Origin: Membranipora membranacea
Taxonomy: Eukaryota > Bryozoa > Gymnolaemata > Cheilostomatida > Membraniporidae
Length of the DNA stretch: 64,000 bases
NCBI GenBank assembly: GCA_914767715.1
Contig: OU612068.1
Location: 6,262,001 to 6,326,000 of the forward strand
Direction of reading: 5' to 3'
The translations under genes were made by a program, and so were the position numbers. The notes beneath the pieces were generated by a model. That model saw nothing but the letters and a program-made list of their open reading frames with translations. It ran no database searches and was not told where the DNA came from. Positions 11,506-22,975 of the stretch are shown here, one piece after another. How positions within the stretch are numbered: the first letter of the stretch is position 1; each line of letters starts with the position of its first letter.

Positions 11506-14500
11506 ATGTCGGGTGAAGAGAATATCTCCGGCGAACCTATCGGGATGATTCGGAAGCTCTCAGGAAATCAATTACAGGAACAACAAGTTACTGTGGCTAA
11601 AAGTGTGTATTAAGGTCATGCCTCGCCTAGGACTACTGGTCCGATTTCCTTGATTCTTCATTCTAATTGTAGCTATTCCTTGTTTAGCAATTTCCAAACC
11701 CTCAATTATCTTTAATTTAATTTCTTATAATTGTGATGGCACTTTAAAAAAATTTAAGCCACCGGTGCCCATGCAAAAGAATAAGAGCTGTCAATACCTG
11801 GGAGCATCTGGCTCACAACCATTTATTCATATCAAACCAGGATTGGCAGCGCAAAGTAGTCCCAATAAAATTAACTTGTGATAATTAATTGTAGTAACAG
11901 CCTTGACATGAATTTCAAGTGCTAGAGAAGGAAAGTTCTATAATAAGAGACAGGAATTAACAAGCCAGCTTGTGAACTATTATAAATTGCACTAAAATGG
12001 CTGGATTTTTATTACTACGCCAAATCTGGTGCAAAAATATATCAGGCAAAAAACTATGAATGGTTGGATTTTCCTCTGTATTCATGAGGCATTTATTTAA
12101 ATTCGAGTAGAGATATTGATTCAAAACTTGGAAATATACAAAAAGGATATGTTTGTTGATAATTCCCCTGCAATTGCTCACTCAACATGTATTTTATTTG
12201 AAATTAGCTTGGCAAAATGAATATTGAGTTTACAGCCTTCCTCTAGAAGACTGCATGATGGGCCTTCCTGTTATACCCCTTCTCCGACACAAAATTTTCA
12301 TTTGGTTCAAAATAAATGCGTAGTGCCCTCACCAAGGCTTTGGAGGATGCCCCTATCAGTAAAGATATTTCAGTCTCAGGACGGTTTTCACATTATTTGT
12401 ACTTCTCGTTTTGTATAGCAAAGGGGCACTTTTGTCAAAATGTTGACTAGTTTAGGAGTAAGATAATTCAAAATTGCCAACTGGTACATAAATTTTTTTT
12501 CATCAATACTGGTCAGCACTTGGCTAGTGAGGGCACTAGGGTAATCACATTTGTCCACCTTGGCCTTGGACAACAATTGACACAGCTCACTTTCTTTATA
12601 GCATTGTCAACACTTTGGTTTAGCTATCAGTATGTGAATTTGAATGTTGTTTTTTCCCAGTCAAATCAACCATTGAACATTATTGGTGTTATGGCTGCAT
12701 GATATAAGGGTAGTCTTTATGTATTACCTGCATTTTTTGCTCCGAGAACTTGCGATGTCTTTTTATATGGATAATAGTGACAAATTCAGTGTTGTGTTAT
12801 GACGTTACGTTACGTCATGGCGTAACGTCGTCAAATTTTGGGTTTAGATTTCTTCGATCATGTTGATTGAGAAACCCCAAACAAAATTTTGGCGAGGCTT
12901 GACCTTAAGCTATTGTAACAGACAGATACAGTAACAATTGGTACTGGTATATATCAGGTCTTGTGTTCTGAAAAAAAAACTGCAAAAAGAATATAAATAA
13001 ATACAAGATGCAGGTCCAAAAGTGTCACAGGCTTTGACTGAAATAATCATAAGTCCACTCCTAACATTTGAAACCTGCGAAACATAGCATAATATTTGTT
13101 CTCACAAATCAGAGGATTCTTACTATCAATAATGATCCACTGATTCATGAGGACTACCTGTCAACTTCCTGAGATTCTTCACAGGGAGGGAGGTGTCGGG
13201 CCCCCTGCTAATGCCCCGTGCAAAGATTTACTTGTCTTTACTTTTACTTGTCTCAAGCATGTCATTATCTTAATAGTTAAAGAGCATTATTCTTGGGAAG
13301 ATGGTAAGTTTGTCTTTCAACCTAACACGGAAAAGCCTTACAGAAAAGATATCACAACAGATGAATTGAGGTCAAATAAAATCACAACACTCACTGTTCT
13401 CGAGCATATACCGGATGACATATATCTGTTAGCTGACAGCCTCCTTTCCCTCACGCTTACCAAAATGACATACCAACTAAGCTCTGAACTCCACAAGTAA
13501 GTGATTAGGGTGACGATCGTATTGTCAACGGTTCATACATTCATTGGTTCAGGTCACAATGATAGAGTGTCCTGTCAAACCTCTATTACTTGATGCACTG
13601 CTGTGTGAAATAAATGTTTGTGCGCGATTTTGTTTTATGCTGAAGATTGGCTTTGGGTATAAGCCCAATCATACCCAAGGTATGATGCCCAAGCAGAGAA
13701 AGGATTTGAATATTGATTTTAAGATGAGGGGTGAGGAACCTTGAACTGGATTTACACGAGGAAGTCATGATTTTTACCATGTCCACTATATTTCTAGACA
13801 ACGCGAAAAATATTGGCATTGCTTTGTGTCATCATAAGCAGTTATGCATCGCCACAGACAATGATCAAAATGATCAGATCTCAGGGAAGTTTTTCCTTAT
13901 TCTGCCAAACCTCACATGTTTTGAGCATGTTTCATAGTTTAAATTTCGAAACATACTATTTCAAATAGCAGAAAATATTTGTTGTTCTATAGCAATCCTT
14001 TCACGATAAAAATAATTCAATCAAATTCTCACTAGGTATTACATCTGGTCTCAAGAAAATGTTGTGAGTCAAGATTCAGGTTTTTCATCAGATTTAGGCT
14101 TTCATCAAATCTACAAAAATCCCATTTGGTCTACCTGAACAGCACTAAGCATATTACAATATCTTAGATCAATGCAGACTTTTTTGTAAAACATTTTAGA
14201 TTGAAATGTCTGAAAATTATGGAATTCTTAGATCTGACTAGTAACAGGTTCCCAAAAGGACTACCATCAGCTATCGGTGACTTACAGTCCCTAAAGAGAT
14301 TAGAACTGGTTGAATGTCACTTACGTCATCTGCATGACAGGTAAATACAACAAAGTGAAACATTGAAAGGTGCTTTTATTTTGTTGAATCTTGATAGCTG
14401 GTACTAGGCCACGGGAGTCATCATCACGTTTCAAACCTGAGGGGTCTTTCAATTAGAAAGAGCGATCCTTTACTCAAGCAAGTAATCGCACAAAATTATC

Positions 14501-17500
14501 CCAAAATTTGTTGCCAAATCGCTCACTCAGAATGTATATAGTTCCACCAATGACTTTGGCTGTTTCTAATTGGAAGACCTCCCCCCCCCCCAGTATAACC
14601 AGAACACAATTACTATGGTTCCATGTGTCGATTTTGTTAGGATTTCGGGAGTAATCGCCCCATGGGAACGGCATTAAAGTCAAATTCTGATTGTGACGAA
14701 TGACTTTTTGGCCATGAATATGCATACCGTGTTTATTCGACTTATTTCCTAATTGGCTTGGCTGAATGGCTAGTGCGCTTGCACACAATGCCTTTAAAGG
14801 GATTGCACGCGAGAGGCCGGGGTTCAAGTCCCAGCCGCGGCAGATTATTTTCATGTTTTTCCCATCAAGGGAATGGTTAGAATCCACTGGATTCTAACCA
14901 TTCGAAATTGGAGGTAACCACAAAATCGAAGCATGGAACCATAGTGATAGAGCTGTATCTAAACATCGACTCCTTTTGATTGTAGGCTACATTATACACA
15001 GAAATAAACACATTTTCAGGGTCTAGTGATATGATAGCTCAAAATAGAGAGCTCACATAATGGGTCAAATGATTTGTCTTAGTATGTTTTGAGATAATAC
15101 ACTCAGATGAGTTGAGTTTCAAAAAATACTTGATGCCTAGTTATGAGAATTTTCTTTTTCTGCATCAGTATGAGTAAATTGGACATTTTGGAAGTCCTGC
15201 GTCTGGATACAAACAACTTCAGTGCTGGTCTACCAAAGGTTGCATGTCAGCTGAAATCCCTGCATACACTTGGCTTGGGATATTGTTGTTTGAAATCACT
15301 GCCAGATGGGTATGTAACAAACTTCTTCATTCCTATCAAAGAAGAAAAATTTGAAATTATGAAAGAATGGACTAGACTAGAATATTCTGTCATAATTCCT
15401 TTTTGATAGCTCGTAATATTTTGCTCTGCTGTCAAAATATTGAATTTTGAATTTGAAAATGTTAACACTTCACCAGTCGTTATAATGAATGAAATAGTGA
15501 TCTTGTTGGACTGTCAGCAAGATTTTTATAGCAACAACAACATTATCCAGATTTCAGAGGATTCCCCTTTAAAGTCATTCAATTAATACATTAAAATTTT
15601 ATTCAATTTACCTAAAATTGGAGTTGCTTCCCTTGATCTGCCGGCTTCACACTTCTAGATTGGAGATGAACCAAAATTAAATTAAATTTAATTCTCTATC
15701 ATTACACCCACAAGATTCAGATGATTGACATTTTGATAGGATGAGAGACCTAACACATTTGAAGGATTTGACCTTGACAGGTAATTCCTTTGGAGCTGAT
15801 GGGCTTCCAAAAGTTTTGTGTGAAATATCATCCCTACAGATATTGAATCTAAGGGACTGCGGACTTGAAACACTGCCAGACAAGTGAGTATTCTGTGATC
15901 TTTAATAAACTTGAGCAGCTATTTAGATAGCTAGTGAGTTTTATATCCATTCCTACAATTTCGTTACATGACTCAGGGTTAGCAACTTCTCACAGACCAA
16001 AGTAATATGTAGTCAGGCATCTAGTTCTGCAGTAGGATTTACCCAGAAGAACTTTGAATTCACTCACTGTTAATTAAAATTGATCATAACTACAGCTGTA
16101 CTAAAGAGAGCTTCGGTCTGTGAATAGTCAAGCCTGTCCACAGGTAATTCTTGATATGGGTATGTTATGATCTTTGGAGCTCTATAGTTTGAGTTAGTAG
16201 AGTGAAGAGGTTACATGAATTACATCGATGTTGTACAATATGTCCATATTATATCATAAGTAAACTCAATCCTTAGAAGAAATACATTATAATATTTCAT
16301 ATTACTATCCGAAATGTTGGTAATATTTGTTAAACCACGTTGCCAACGTTTGTTACAGCTTAGCAAACCTGGCTGATTTAGAGGAGTTGGCTCTGTGTGG
16401 AAATAAGTTTAAAGATGGGCAGCTACCTGATGGTGTGTGTCAGCTCTCCAGGATGAAACGCTTATACCTGAATGAGTGCAGACTAAGCAAACTCCCAGAT
16501 AAGTATGATGTTTCCTTTAAAATTTCATCTTGAAATAAGGCCAATTTTCTTTTATGATACTTTATTGTTTCCTTACTTATCTAATTTAATTTATTTTATT
16601 TTATTTACTTAATTTAATACTTATTTAATGATTTATTGTTTTTAAATACTTTTGTTAATACTTTATGCTATCCTTTACTTTCATTTCTCTTTAACACTAA
16701 GTCTGTCCTGTCCCATTCACTTTTATAGGTGAAGCTTTGATAGAATAGAATGGTTGGCTGGATAGTTAAGTTTGTTTGTTGCACAAAAACTTATCAAGCT
16801 CAATCAAATTGCTGACTAACAATCTAACAAGCGTGATAATACATATCTAATACATATCTAATACATATCTAATACATATCTAATACATATCTAATACATA
16901 TCTAATACATATCTAATACATATCTAATACATATCTAATACATATGTAATACATAATACATGTCTTTTTCTAACAATTTGAGTAATTCTCTTTTACCAGA
17001 CTTGAGAAAGTGAATCTAGATAAACTCAGTATAATAGGAAACAGGATCACCAGTCTTCCACCTGTAATATTATCGATGAAGGGTCTGGTGAAATCTGAGC
17101 ATCACTTTGATGCGTACCGTCGGGAAGCGTGTAAGTGACAGCTAAAATAACTAAACTTAAGCTTGCACCTGCAACTTGGTGAACAAAGAGGTATGCAAAA
17201 GAGCCATTTGGCTGACTACAATTTTGATGTTGTCACTGCCTTGTTACGATGATAATTTGATGATTTCCAAACTTTGTGTATTTCAGGCTCATTTCTATGT
17301 AGTTACAGTATAGCCACCAGTTCACCACAATTTTGTTAATATTTATTCGAATTGAAAATGAGGTCAATGAGGAAGTATTGGTAATGACTACTCAAAACAG
17401 CTGCCAAATACTATAGACAGTAACACGCTAACTGTGGTAGGATTCTGCAGGTTCAAACAAAAACAAACAGCCGACTACAAATGAGTTTGGTTCACAGGCC

Positions 17501-19164
17501 TTCTGTAGTTTGACTACTACTCCGTGGGTTGTGCAAGTCCAGGGGTTAAATTCCCCAGTGGTCAAGACCTTTTCCATTAGGGCATTCAACCACTGGACTT
17601 GCACATACTAGTTCATGCTCATAAACATTATTTTATGCAGTAGAAGAGAGTAAAATAATGTGGTCTATATAGTTTTTCAGGACCACTTCTTGCGTGATAG
17701 GTTTTTAACACATGGCCCTTTGATATTATATCAAATAAATAATCCAGATAAGTCTGGTTTTGTAGGCTATGACTGCGCAATCGGGCGTTATGGGTTCATC
17801 TTCTACAACCCGATAGACCGCAGCGGAGCTGAGGATGAAGCAAAAGCTTTGGAATCAGGTTTAAATGCAGTTTCCTGCCAGGTCACAAAGCATAAATGGA
17901 CCAGTCAGGTACAGCTTGACAACCTTATTGATAATGAGATAAAGAAGGCTGCTTCAGGCTCTCTTGTCATTGTGTGTATCATGGCACACGGAGGTCCTGG
18001 TACTCTGGGATATAAGGAGGGATATAAGGAGAGTGAGATATTCATCAGTGACCTGCTGGTGCGAATGGCAAGGCCTTTACCAGCAGACCTTCCTATGGTA
18101 AGGGTTGCTTATATCATGTTTTCACCTAATATGCCATGTTCCGGAATGAGTTGAGGTCCTGCAGGGCACAAAGCTCTATCCGCCAGTGCCTTCTAATTCT
18201 GTCTGTAACATCATCATCTGAGAGGCCCCATCTCTGCATATCTTCCTTAACTGTGTGGAACCATCTGTTGTTTGGCCTCCCACTTTCCCTTATAATTTTC
18301 TCTTCTCTTCTCTCTACTCTAATGCTATCATTTTTCATTTTTGGTCTCTCAAGTCTATATTGTGAATGCATGTCAGAACATCCTCAGCTAAATGTTGCAT
18401 TAATCCTACCATTCCTCTAGATTTACCCTAGTCAGTCTCAATTCTTGCAACCAGAGTATGGCTATCTGCCTGGCTAACATGACGGCTGCCTGCTTACTTG
18501 CTCCCTTTCCCAGTGTGCGTGGCCTTCCTGAGTTTACAGTGTCGCTCCCCTCATTTTCTTATCACAGTGTTGGGGTGCTTGTGGTTCCCCTGCGGAGTAC
18601 CTCATAACGCAGGTGGCGTCGTAGAGTTCGCTGAACTTCTTGAATTCCCTGCATGTTCTCTTTGAAGTGGGATGTTTCACAAACCGGATGTCTTTCTCCC
18701 GCATTGTGACCGATGGCCAGAAAAACTGTTTTGTTCATATTCCAGGCAAAATCAGGGTTACTTGTATCATAATGAAATTAATAAGTATTGGCTGGACTTG
18801 GCTTAGTTGCATTGGTGATTAATTTATCTTGTTATCATAGGTTATACTGATCCAAGCCTGTCAAAAGCTAGGGAAATCATCTAGTGAGTTCGACGCACAA
18901 GTGTCATCTGGCCCAGATATGACAAAATTCGATCTCACAAGGCCACACACTGCTTTGCTAATGGCAACAGTGAATAATGAAGCGGCACGGCGTCGACTGT
19001 ACACAGGAGCAATGGCTGAGGAGTTCGGAAGAGCAGATGGGGTATCTGACATTTCTGACTTGCATCGACGAGCTGTTAAAAAAGTGATTGCAGAGAATGC
19101 ATCACAAACCCCAATAATAAGATCAACTTTGAGAAAGAAACTCACCCTAGAAGCAGTAAGTTAG
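11506..19164 (+). CDS. LRR-caspase fusion protein (complete, 9 exons)
   Basis: Exons joined by phase: 11506-11602, 13277-13496, 14200-14340, 15169-15309, 15740-15883, 16359-16502, 17000-17128, 17701-18097 and 18841-19164, giving 578 residues. Residues 1 to about 85 are a unique N-terminal region. Residues about 85-325 are leucine-rich repeats and about 345-578 a caspase domain. Arg379 (DRSG), His435 (AHGG), Cys478 (QAC) and Arg522 correspond by motif and spacing to caspase-3 Arg64, His121, Cys163 and Arg207, so Asp-specific proteolysis is expected. No CARD, death or death-effector domain is visible. The inferred role is ligand or partner sensing by the LRRs with direct activation of the protease. 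Weak points are exon 1 and the 17128/17701 junction, where the in-frame donor (GC|GTGTAAG) is not the strongest local site. Confidence 0.85.
11614..12904. mobile_element. TTAA-flanked inverted-repeat element
   Basis: GGTCATGCCTCGCC (11614-11627) and GGCGAGGCTTGACC (12891-12904) are inverted copies with one mismatch. Both are bounded by TTAA (11610-11613, 12905-12908), the target site of piggyBac-type elements. No transposase is present. It lies in intron 1 of the LRR-caspase gene, starting only about 8 bases after the proposed exon 1 donor. Confidence 0.6.
12798..12832. repeat. TGACG/CGTCA-rich palindromic cluster
   Basis: TGACGTTACG, TTACGTCA and GGCGTAACGTCG words overlap within 35 bases inside the TTAA-flanked element. 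They resemble CRE/ATF-type half-sites and are strongly self-complementary. A regulatory role is conjecture. Confidence 0.35.
14613..14944. mobile_element. Inverted-repeat element with tRNA-like core
   Basis: CTATGGTTCCATGTGTCGAT (14613 onward) is matched in inverse by ATCGAAGCATGGAACCATAG (ending 14944), giving arms of about 29 bases around 270 bases. Inside, 14757-14846 looks tRNA-derived: an A-box-like TGGCTGAATGGCTAGTGCG and a B-box-like GGTTCAAGTCC. A nested pair GAATGGTTAGAATCCA / TGGATTCTAACCATTC follows. Another arm copy (AGCATGGAACCATAG) is at 59084-59098. It could be a SINE captured in a MITE-like element. It sits in intron 3 of the LRR-caspase gene. Confidence 0.6.
16838..16950. repeat. 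11-base minisatellite
   Basis: About ten tandem copies of the 11-base unit ATACATATCTA lie in an intron of the LRR-caspase gene, between the last two LRR exons. The copies are nearly identical, with one variant (ATATGTA) at the right end. Confidence 0.95.
17530..17605. repeat. Short hairpin (inverted repeat)
   Basis: TGTGCAAGTCCAG (17530-17542) and CTGGACTTGCACA (17593-17605) are perfect inverted arms around a roughly 50-base loop. It lies in the intron immediately before the caspase p20 exon and is probably a tiny MITE. Confidence 0.7.
17701..19164 (+). other. Caspase p20/p10-coding exons
   Basis: Exon 17701-18097 encodes the large subunit: RYGFIFYNPIDRSGAEDEA, then SLVIVCIMAHGGPG with the catalytic His, ending LPADLPM. 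Exon 18841-19164 starts VILIQACQ with the catalytic Cys and contains the small subunit (LLMATVNNEAARRRLYTG) and a C-terminal QTPIIRSTLRKKL like the terminal strand of caspases. The Arg-His spacing is 56 residues and the His-Cys spacing 43, against 57 and 42 in caspase-3. The usual QACRG reads QACQK and the SWR of the small subunit reads ARR. Several Asp residues (489, 497, 502) lie in the intersubunit segment and could be self-cleavage sites. Confidence 0.87.
18126..18371 (-). mobile_element. Non-LTR retrotransposon C-terminal remnant
   Basis: The minus strand reads IIRESGRPNNRWFHTV, KEDMQRWGLSDDDV and TDRIRRHWR. This resembles the conserved end of endonuclease-reverse transcriptase polyproteins (GRPxxRW followed by an acidic segment). 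It is an old fragment in the intron that separates the catalytic-His exon from the catalytic-Cys exon. A host gene fragment cannot be excluded. Confidence 0.5.
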
Positions 19165-22100
19165 TCATCATCACCTGAAAATTAAACATGGATGCAAAGT
19201 TTTTTCTCAAATTAAATAATACCATGTTTAATAAATGTTACATGTATTTTCGAATAGTACACTGATTGGATGTTTCGGTTATCATGTTGCAGTTTGCATA
19301 ATTGAAACTCTGACACTATTTCAAACAATCATAAATAATCCTATATTTATCCTATATATAAACATCTAGAAAATATATATAAAGTTGTTAGGAAAAACAA
19401 TAATATTGGAAATCAAATTGTTACTTTGCCAGTGTCCAGTATCAACCATCTAAAAAACACATTACGTCACGATACTGGCCATTGGCAAAGTAACAATGTG
19501 TTCAAATGGAAATGTGTTCAAGTGGAAATGTGTTCAAATGTTGTGTACAAAAACCCTATATAATTGTGACGCTTTTTTATACCCATATCAAAATTAGATG
19601 AATTGTGATTTTGTCAGCTTACCCTTTTGAACCCTGCCTTCTTGATTGCCTATGATTTGACATCCAATCTTTCAGATTCAATAAGATAATCTTGTGGTGG
19701 TGATCAGAGGTTGGAGAGATCAATGTTGACTGTTACTTCATACAAACGCTGGGGACCTGTGGTAACAGTAAGAGGTTACACAATCATTCTTACAACACCG
19801 TGAGCTGAAGTTATGTCACCGGAGGGAAGAAAGCCATATAGATGAGATGTAATCAGACTATGAGTTTGAAATGGATGTTAAATTGCATTTCCGGGCTCTT
19901 TATTGCACTGGACTTTGTTGACATAGAAATCAAATTAAATTTCAAAACTGATTTTTTTTCAATTTATTGGTATATTGCTTTGTTATAATCAATATTATTT
20001 TGATATGAATAAGAAGTGCTTTTATTTGCAGAAATAAAGTTTCTAATTTCGCGTATACATGAAATAAATTACTTTTACTCAACTCATCACCTACTTTTGT
20101 TTAACCATCATTAGTGAAATATTTTACAATTAGTGCTGAAACAATTGGAAACAGAAGGGGAACTAATTTTGGAGGCCTGATCTATCAAACCTATATACCC
20201 TTGTATCCGCACCTAAATTCCTAATATGTGAAGGGATCGAGAGTGCACTATCACATCACCCCTGTACACTCTTTGATGTTGGTGTTGCTTGTAATATTTG
20301 TGCCTATTGTAGAGTTGTCTCGTCTTTTCTCATGAGGGGACAACCCTACGTCCACAACGAGTTAATCAGTTGGATAATGTAATGCAAGATTACAGCACTT
20401 AGTAGATAACAATGAGAAAATTAAGCATGATGTTTCTTTTCTTAACAATACCAGTTTCAATATAAAACATTTAATCAGCAGACCACACCACACGTTCCAC
20501 AATGCTTTCCTGTTGATGTTTACTATGATTATTTATTTATGATCAGCTTCTAGTTTCTTCCAGGTTGTTTATTTCTCATATCCCTATGGGGAGATGACTT
20601 GAAGGTGCAGTTAACTCTTGATAATTCGCTTCCTAATAATCATATTTCTATAATGTTCCGGCTAGAAACAGAATTAGAATGACTCGTTTTATTTTGCGAT
20701 GTCTTGACATTTGAATCAGGAAGAAGAGAGTGCAATAAATACATGTATCCAAAACTGCAAAACAACTGATTATGAATCTGGATTGTTTATAATATAGTAC
20801 ACCAACTCTGTATCTGTCTTATGGAATGTCAAACTGCAATGATTTTAATTTAGCTTTGTGCACTAGGCAAATATAATCGGTGAATAATGGTGTAACCATA
20901 GGTTTGATGGCGAGTTTTATTGGGGCTAGCAGTGTCAGACTCATGGGTATAATGAAAGCTTGTTTCCAGCCCTGGCAAATAGTGTGTGGCTTATCGTTCA
21001 CCCAAACGCCACTAGATGAGAGTCTCACCATTAAAACAATGGGGATCAAGAAACACTTGATCATAAAAAGTAAAACTGTAGGTGAATTCGTATCTTAATC
21101 AGTATAGGGTTTTGATTAGCTCATGACGTGACATCATTTGACTATCTTCATCATTGTTATGTAAATCTCACCGCCCACATTATGATTCAAATATTTCCAG
21201 CCCACCATAGGGTTCGGGTTACGCAACCTACGTAACCTACAGCTTTGGTAACTTAAGATTCAGGTTACTACCTACCCATCCCTTGGATTCGCAATCTGGT
21301 AATTTACTGTCCAACCAAAGCTCATACAATATATATATTGTGACTGTGAGAAATTATAAATATTATTGGTTAATCTATCTAAAACCTAGTCTTAGTGCTG
21401 AGACAGCTGCATGTGTGAGTTTGTGGGATTGCTTTTGCTCACAGGACTGAGCACTACTAAAACCCCATCTGTCCATATAACTTAAAAAACTGCACAGTGA
21501 ATTAAAATGCGTTATCATTGCAAATGGTTAACATATATAATTTTTTTCTTTCAATTATTTCCAGTCCTGCTACAGCTAAGCACATCAACCTTTGACCAAA
21601 TCTTCCGAGTTACTTACTCCTGAAGGGGACTTTTTTTAATTGTGGACAAACTATGGAAAACATCTCCCTTAAAACTAATTTTTGATTTTTCCTGATTTTT
21701 GGGCTGCGCCAATACCAAAATCTTATCCTGCTCATACTGTGCAAGTCACTCTATGTTCATTGAAAATGCATATATACTTTTGGACATTAACTTCAATAAC
21801 CAAAAAATTTGGAATAAGTCTCGATTCGATTTCGTTTCAAAATGTAATGGCAAAAGAAAAAAAATCTATTGCACTTCTCAGCCCTAGGGAAAAATCGCAT
21901 TTAAATCCAGTGTGTTGTACTTGGATGATAGTGACTAATTGCACCTTTCTGAAGGCTGTTACCGCTTCAAGCAGTCATGACCATACCTACGTTTCACAAA
22001 AACAATATTATTTTCACTACTGACTTTAACTCTTTGTGTCATTGTTCACTCAGTGTCTCATCGATGTGTTGAAAGAATAATGATATAGTGCTCCAAATTA

Positions 22101-22975
22101 AGATGTCAGGCAGGAAAAATGATGTTGACATTCATAGGACTGCCGCATTTCCTAACTTTGGCAAGCCCAAGACCGATGTTGTCATTTTGTTGATTTGCAC
22201 TTAATAGTGTTATCGATAATCAGGTTTATATATATATATAAAAAAATAAAAACCATTACATTGTATAATTGTGATGTTTAGTTCCATTGTCATGACCTAA
22301 CATGAAGGTAAAAATACTCTGTTTGTCTCCACTATTGGTGTAAGGGTCTGGTATTTATTTTATCTTATCCGGTATTTTATCTTATCCGGTAAAATGTTAT
22401 CTTATCTGCCTCAAGGCCTGAAACGCAGTGGGTACCACAAATATAGCCGAGGTAGAGAATGGATTGACATTGTTTATGGACTATCTTCCAATTATTTCTA
22501 AACCCAAAACCCCTCATACGGCTAATTATAGCAAAAAGCTTGTAAAGCAAAATCATTAATAATTTCCATATTTTGCTAGTGCGTCAAAGAGAGCTTCTGG
22601 AGATTTTGTACTTGATACAATAAACTAGACCAATTCATCATCTATAACACAAAGTGCTTGTTGAGCTATTTTTTACCTACTCCACCTCTCACCGTGGTGA
22701 AGATTTTAATCCCATAATACCAAGCGTGCGTCTGACCACATCTACTTCTGGTAGCAGTGTTGATAGAGTTGCACAACAAATAGCCATTATTAGGCAAATG
22801 TATCACATTGAGTTTGTGGACTTTTAAACAATTATAAATCAGGAATTCAATTTCCTCTTATGAAAGAATAACTGGCTCTAGCGGAAAGTTTGAAAATAAA
22901 ATCGATTGATAGTTTGCTTTCTAATTATATAACGTATTATACTTTGTGGAAAAGAACAAATTTACGGATTGTTTA
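18525..22975 (+). repeat. Segmental duplication, copy B
   Basis: This partner of 1-5443 covers the end of the last caspase intron, the terminal caspase exon (18841-19164) and the 3' flank. It lacks the hAT-like insertion. Beyond the terminal exon it holds no gene that I can support. Small differences from copy A include an extra tattttatcttatccggt unit near 22370 and scattered substitutions. Confidence 0.93.

Larger units (their letters stand above)
13277..17128 (+). other. LRR-coding exons of the caspase gene
   Basis: Five internal exons (14200-14340, 15169-15309, 15740-15883, 16359-16502, 17000-17128) each begin after an incomplete codon of two bases, and the first four are 141 or 144 bases long. 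Each of those four encodes about 47-48 residues, two repeats, of the form LxxLxxLxLxxNxFxxGLPxxxCxLxxLxxLxLxxCxLxxLPD. Visible examples are LEVLRLDTNNF, LKDLTLTGNSF and LEELALCGNKF. The exon at 13277-13496 carries the non-repeat lead-in and the first partial repeat. Uniform phase 2 boundaries mean these exons can be duplicated or skipped without shifting the frame. Confidence 0.85.

Noticed and set aside
13147-13276. Upstream part of the 117-residue frame as coding
   Set aside because: The splice acceptor at 13276 and phase match to exon 1 place the exon start at 13277; the earlier residues are intron.
14757-14846. Functional tRNA gene
   Set aside because: A-box and B-box-like words are present but the 5' partner of the acceptor end CCGCGGC is missing and the folding arms are not complete; a tRNA-derived repeat is more likely.
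16838-16950. CRISPR-like array
   Set aside because: Units are 11 bases in direct tandem with no spacers, and the genome is eukaryotic.
21682-22023. 113-residue frame in copy B spacer as a gene
   Set aside because: The frame is interrupted in the near-identical copy A by indels, which argues against coding constraint.
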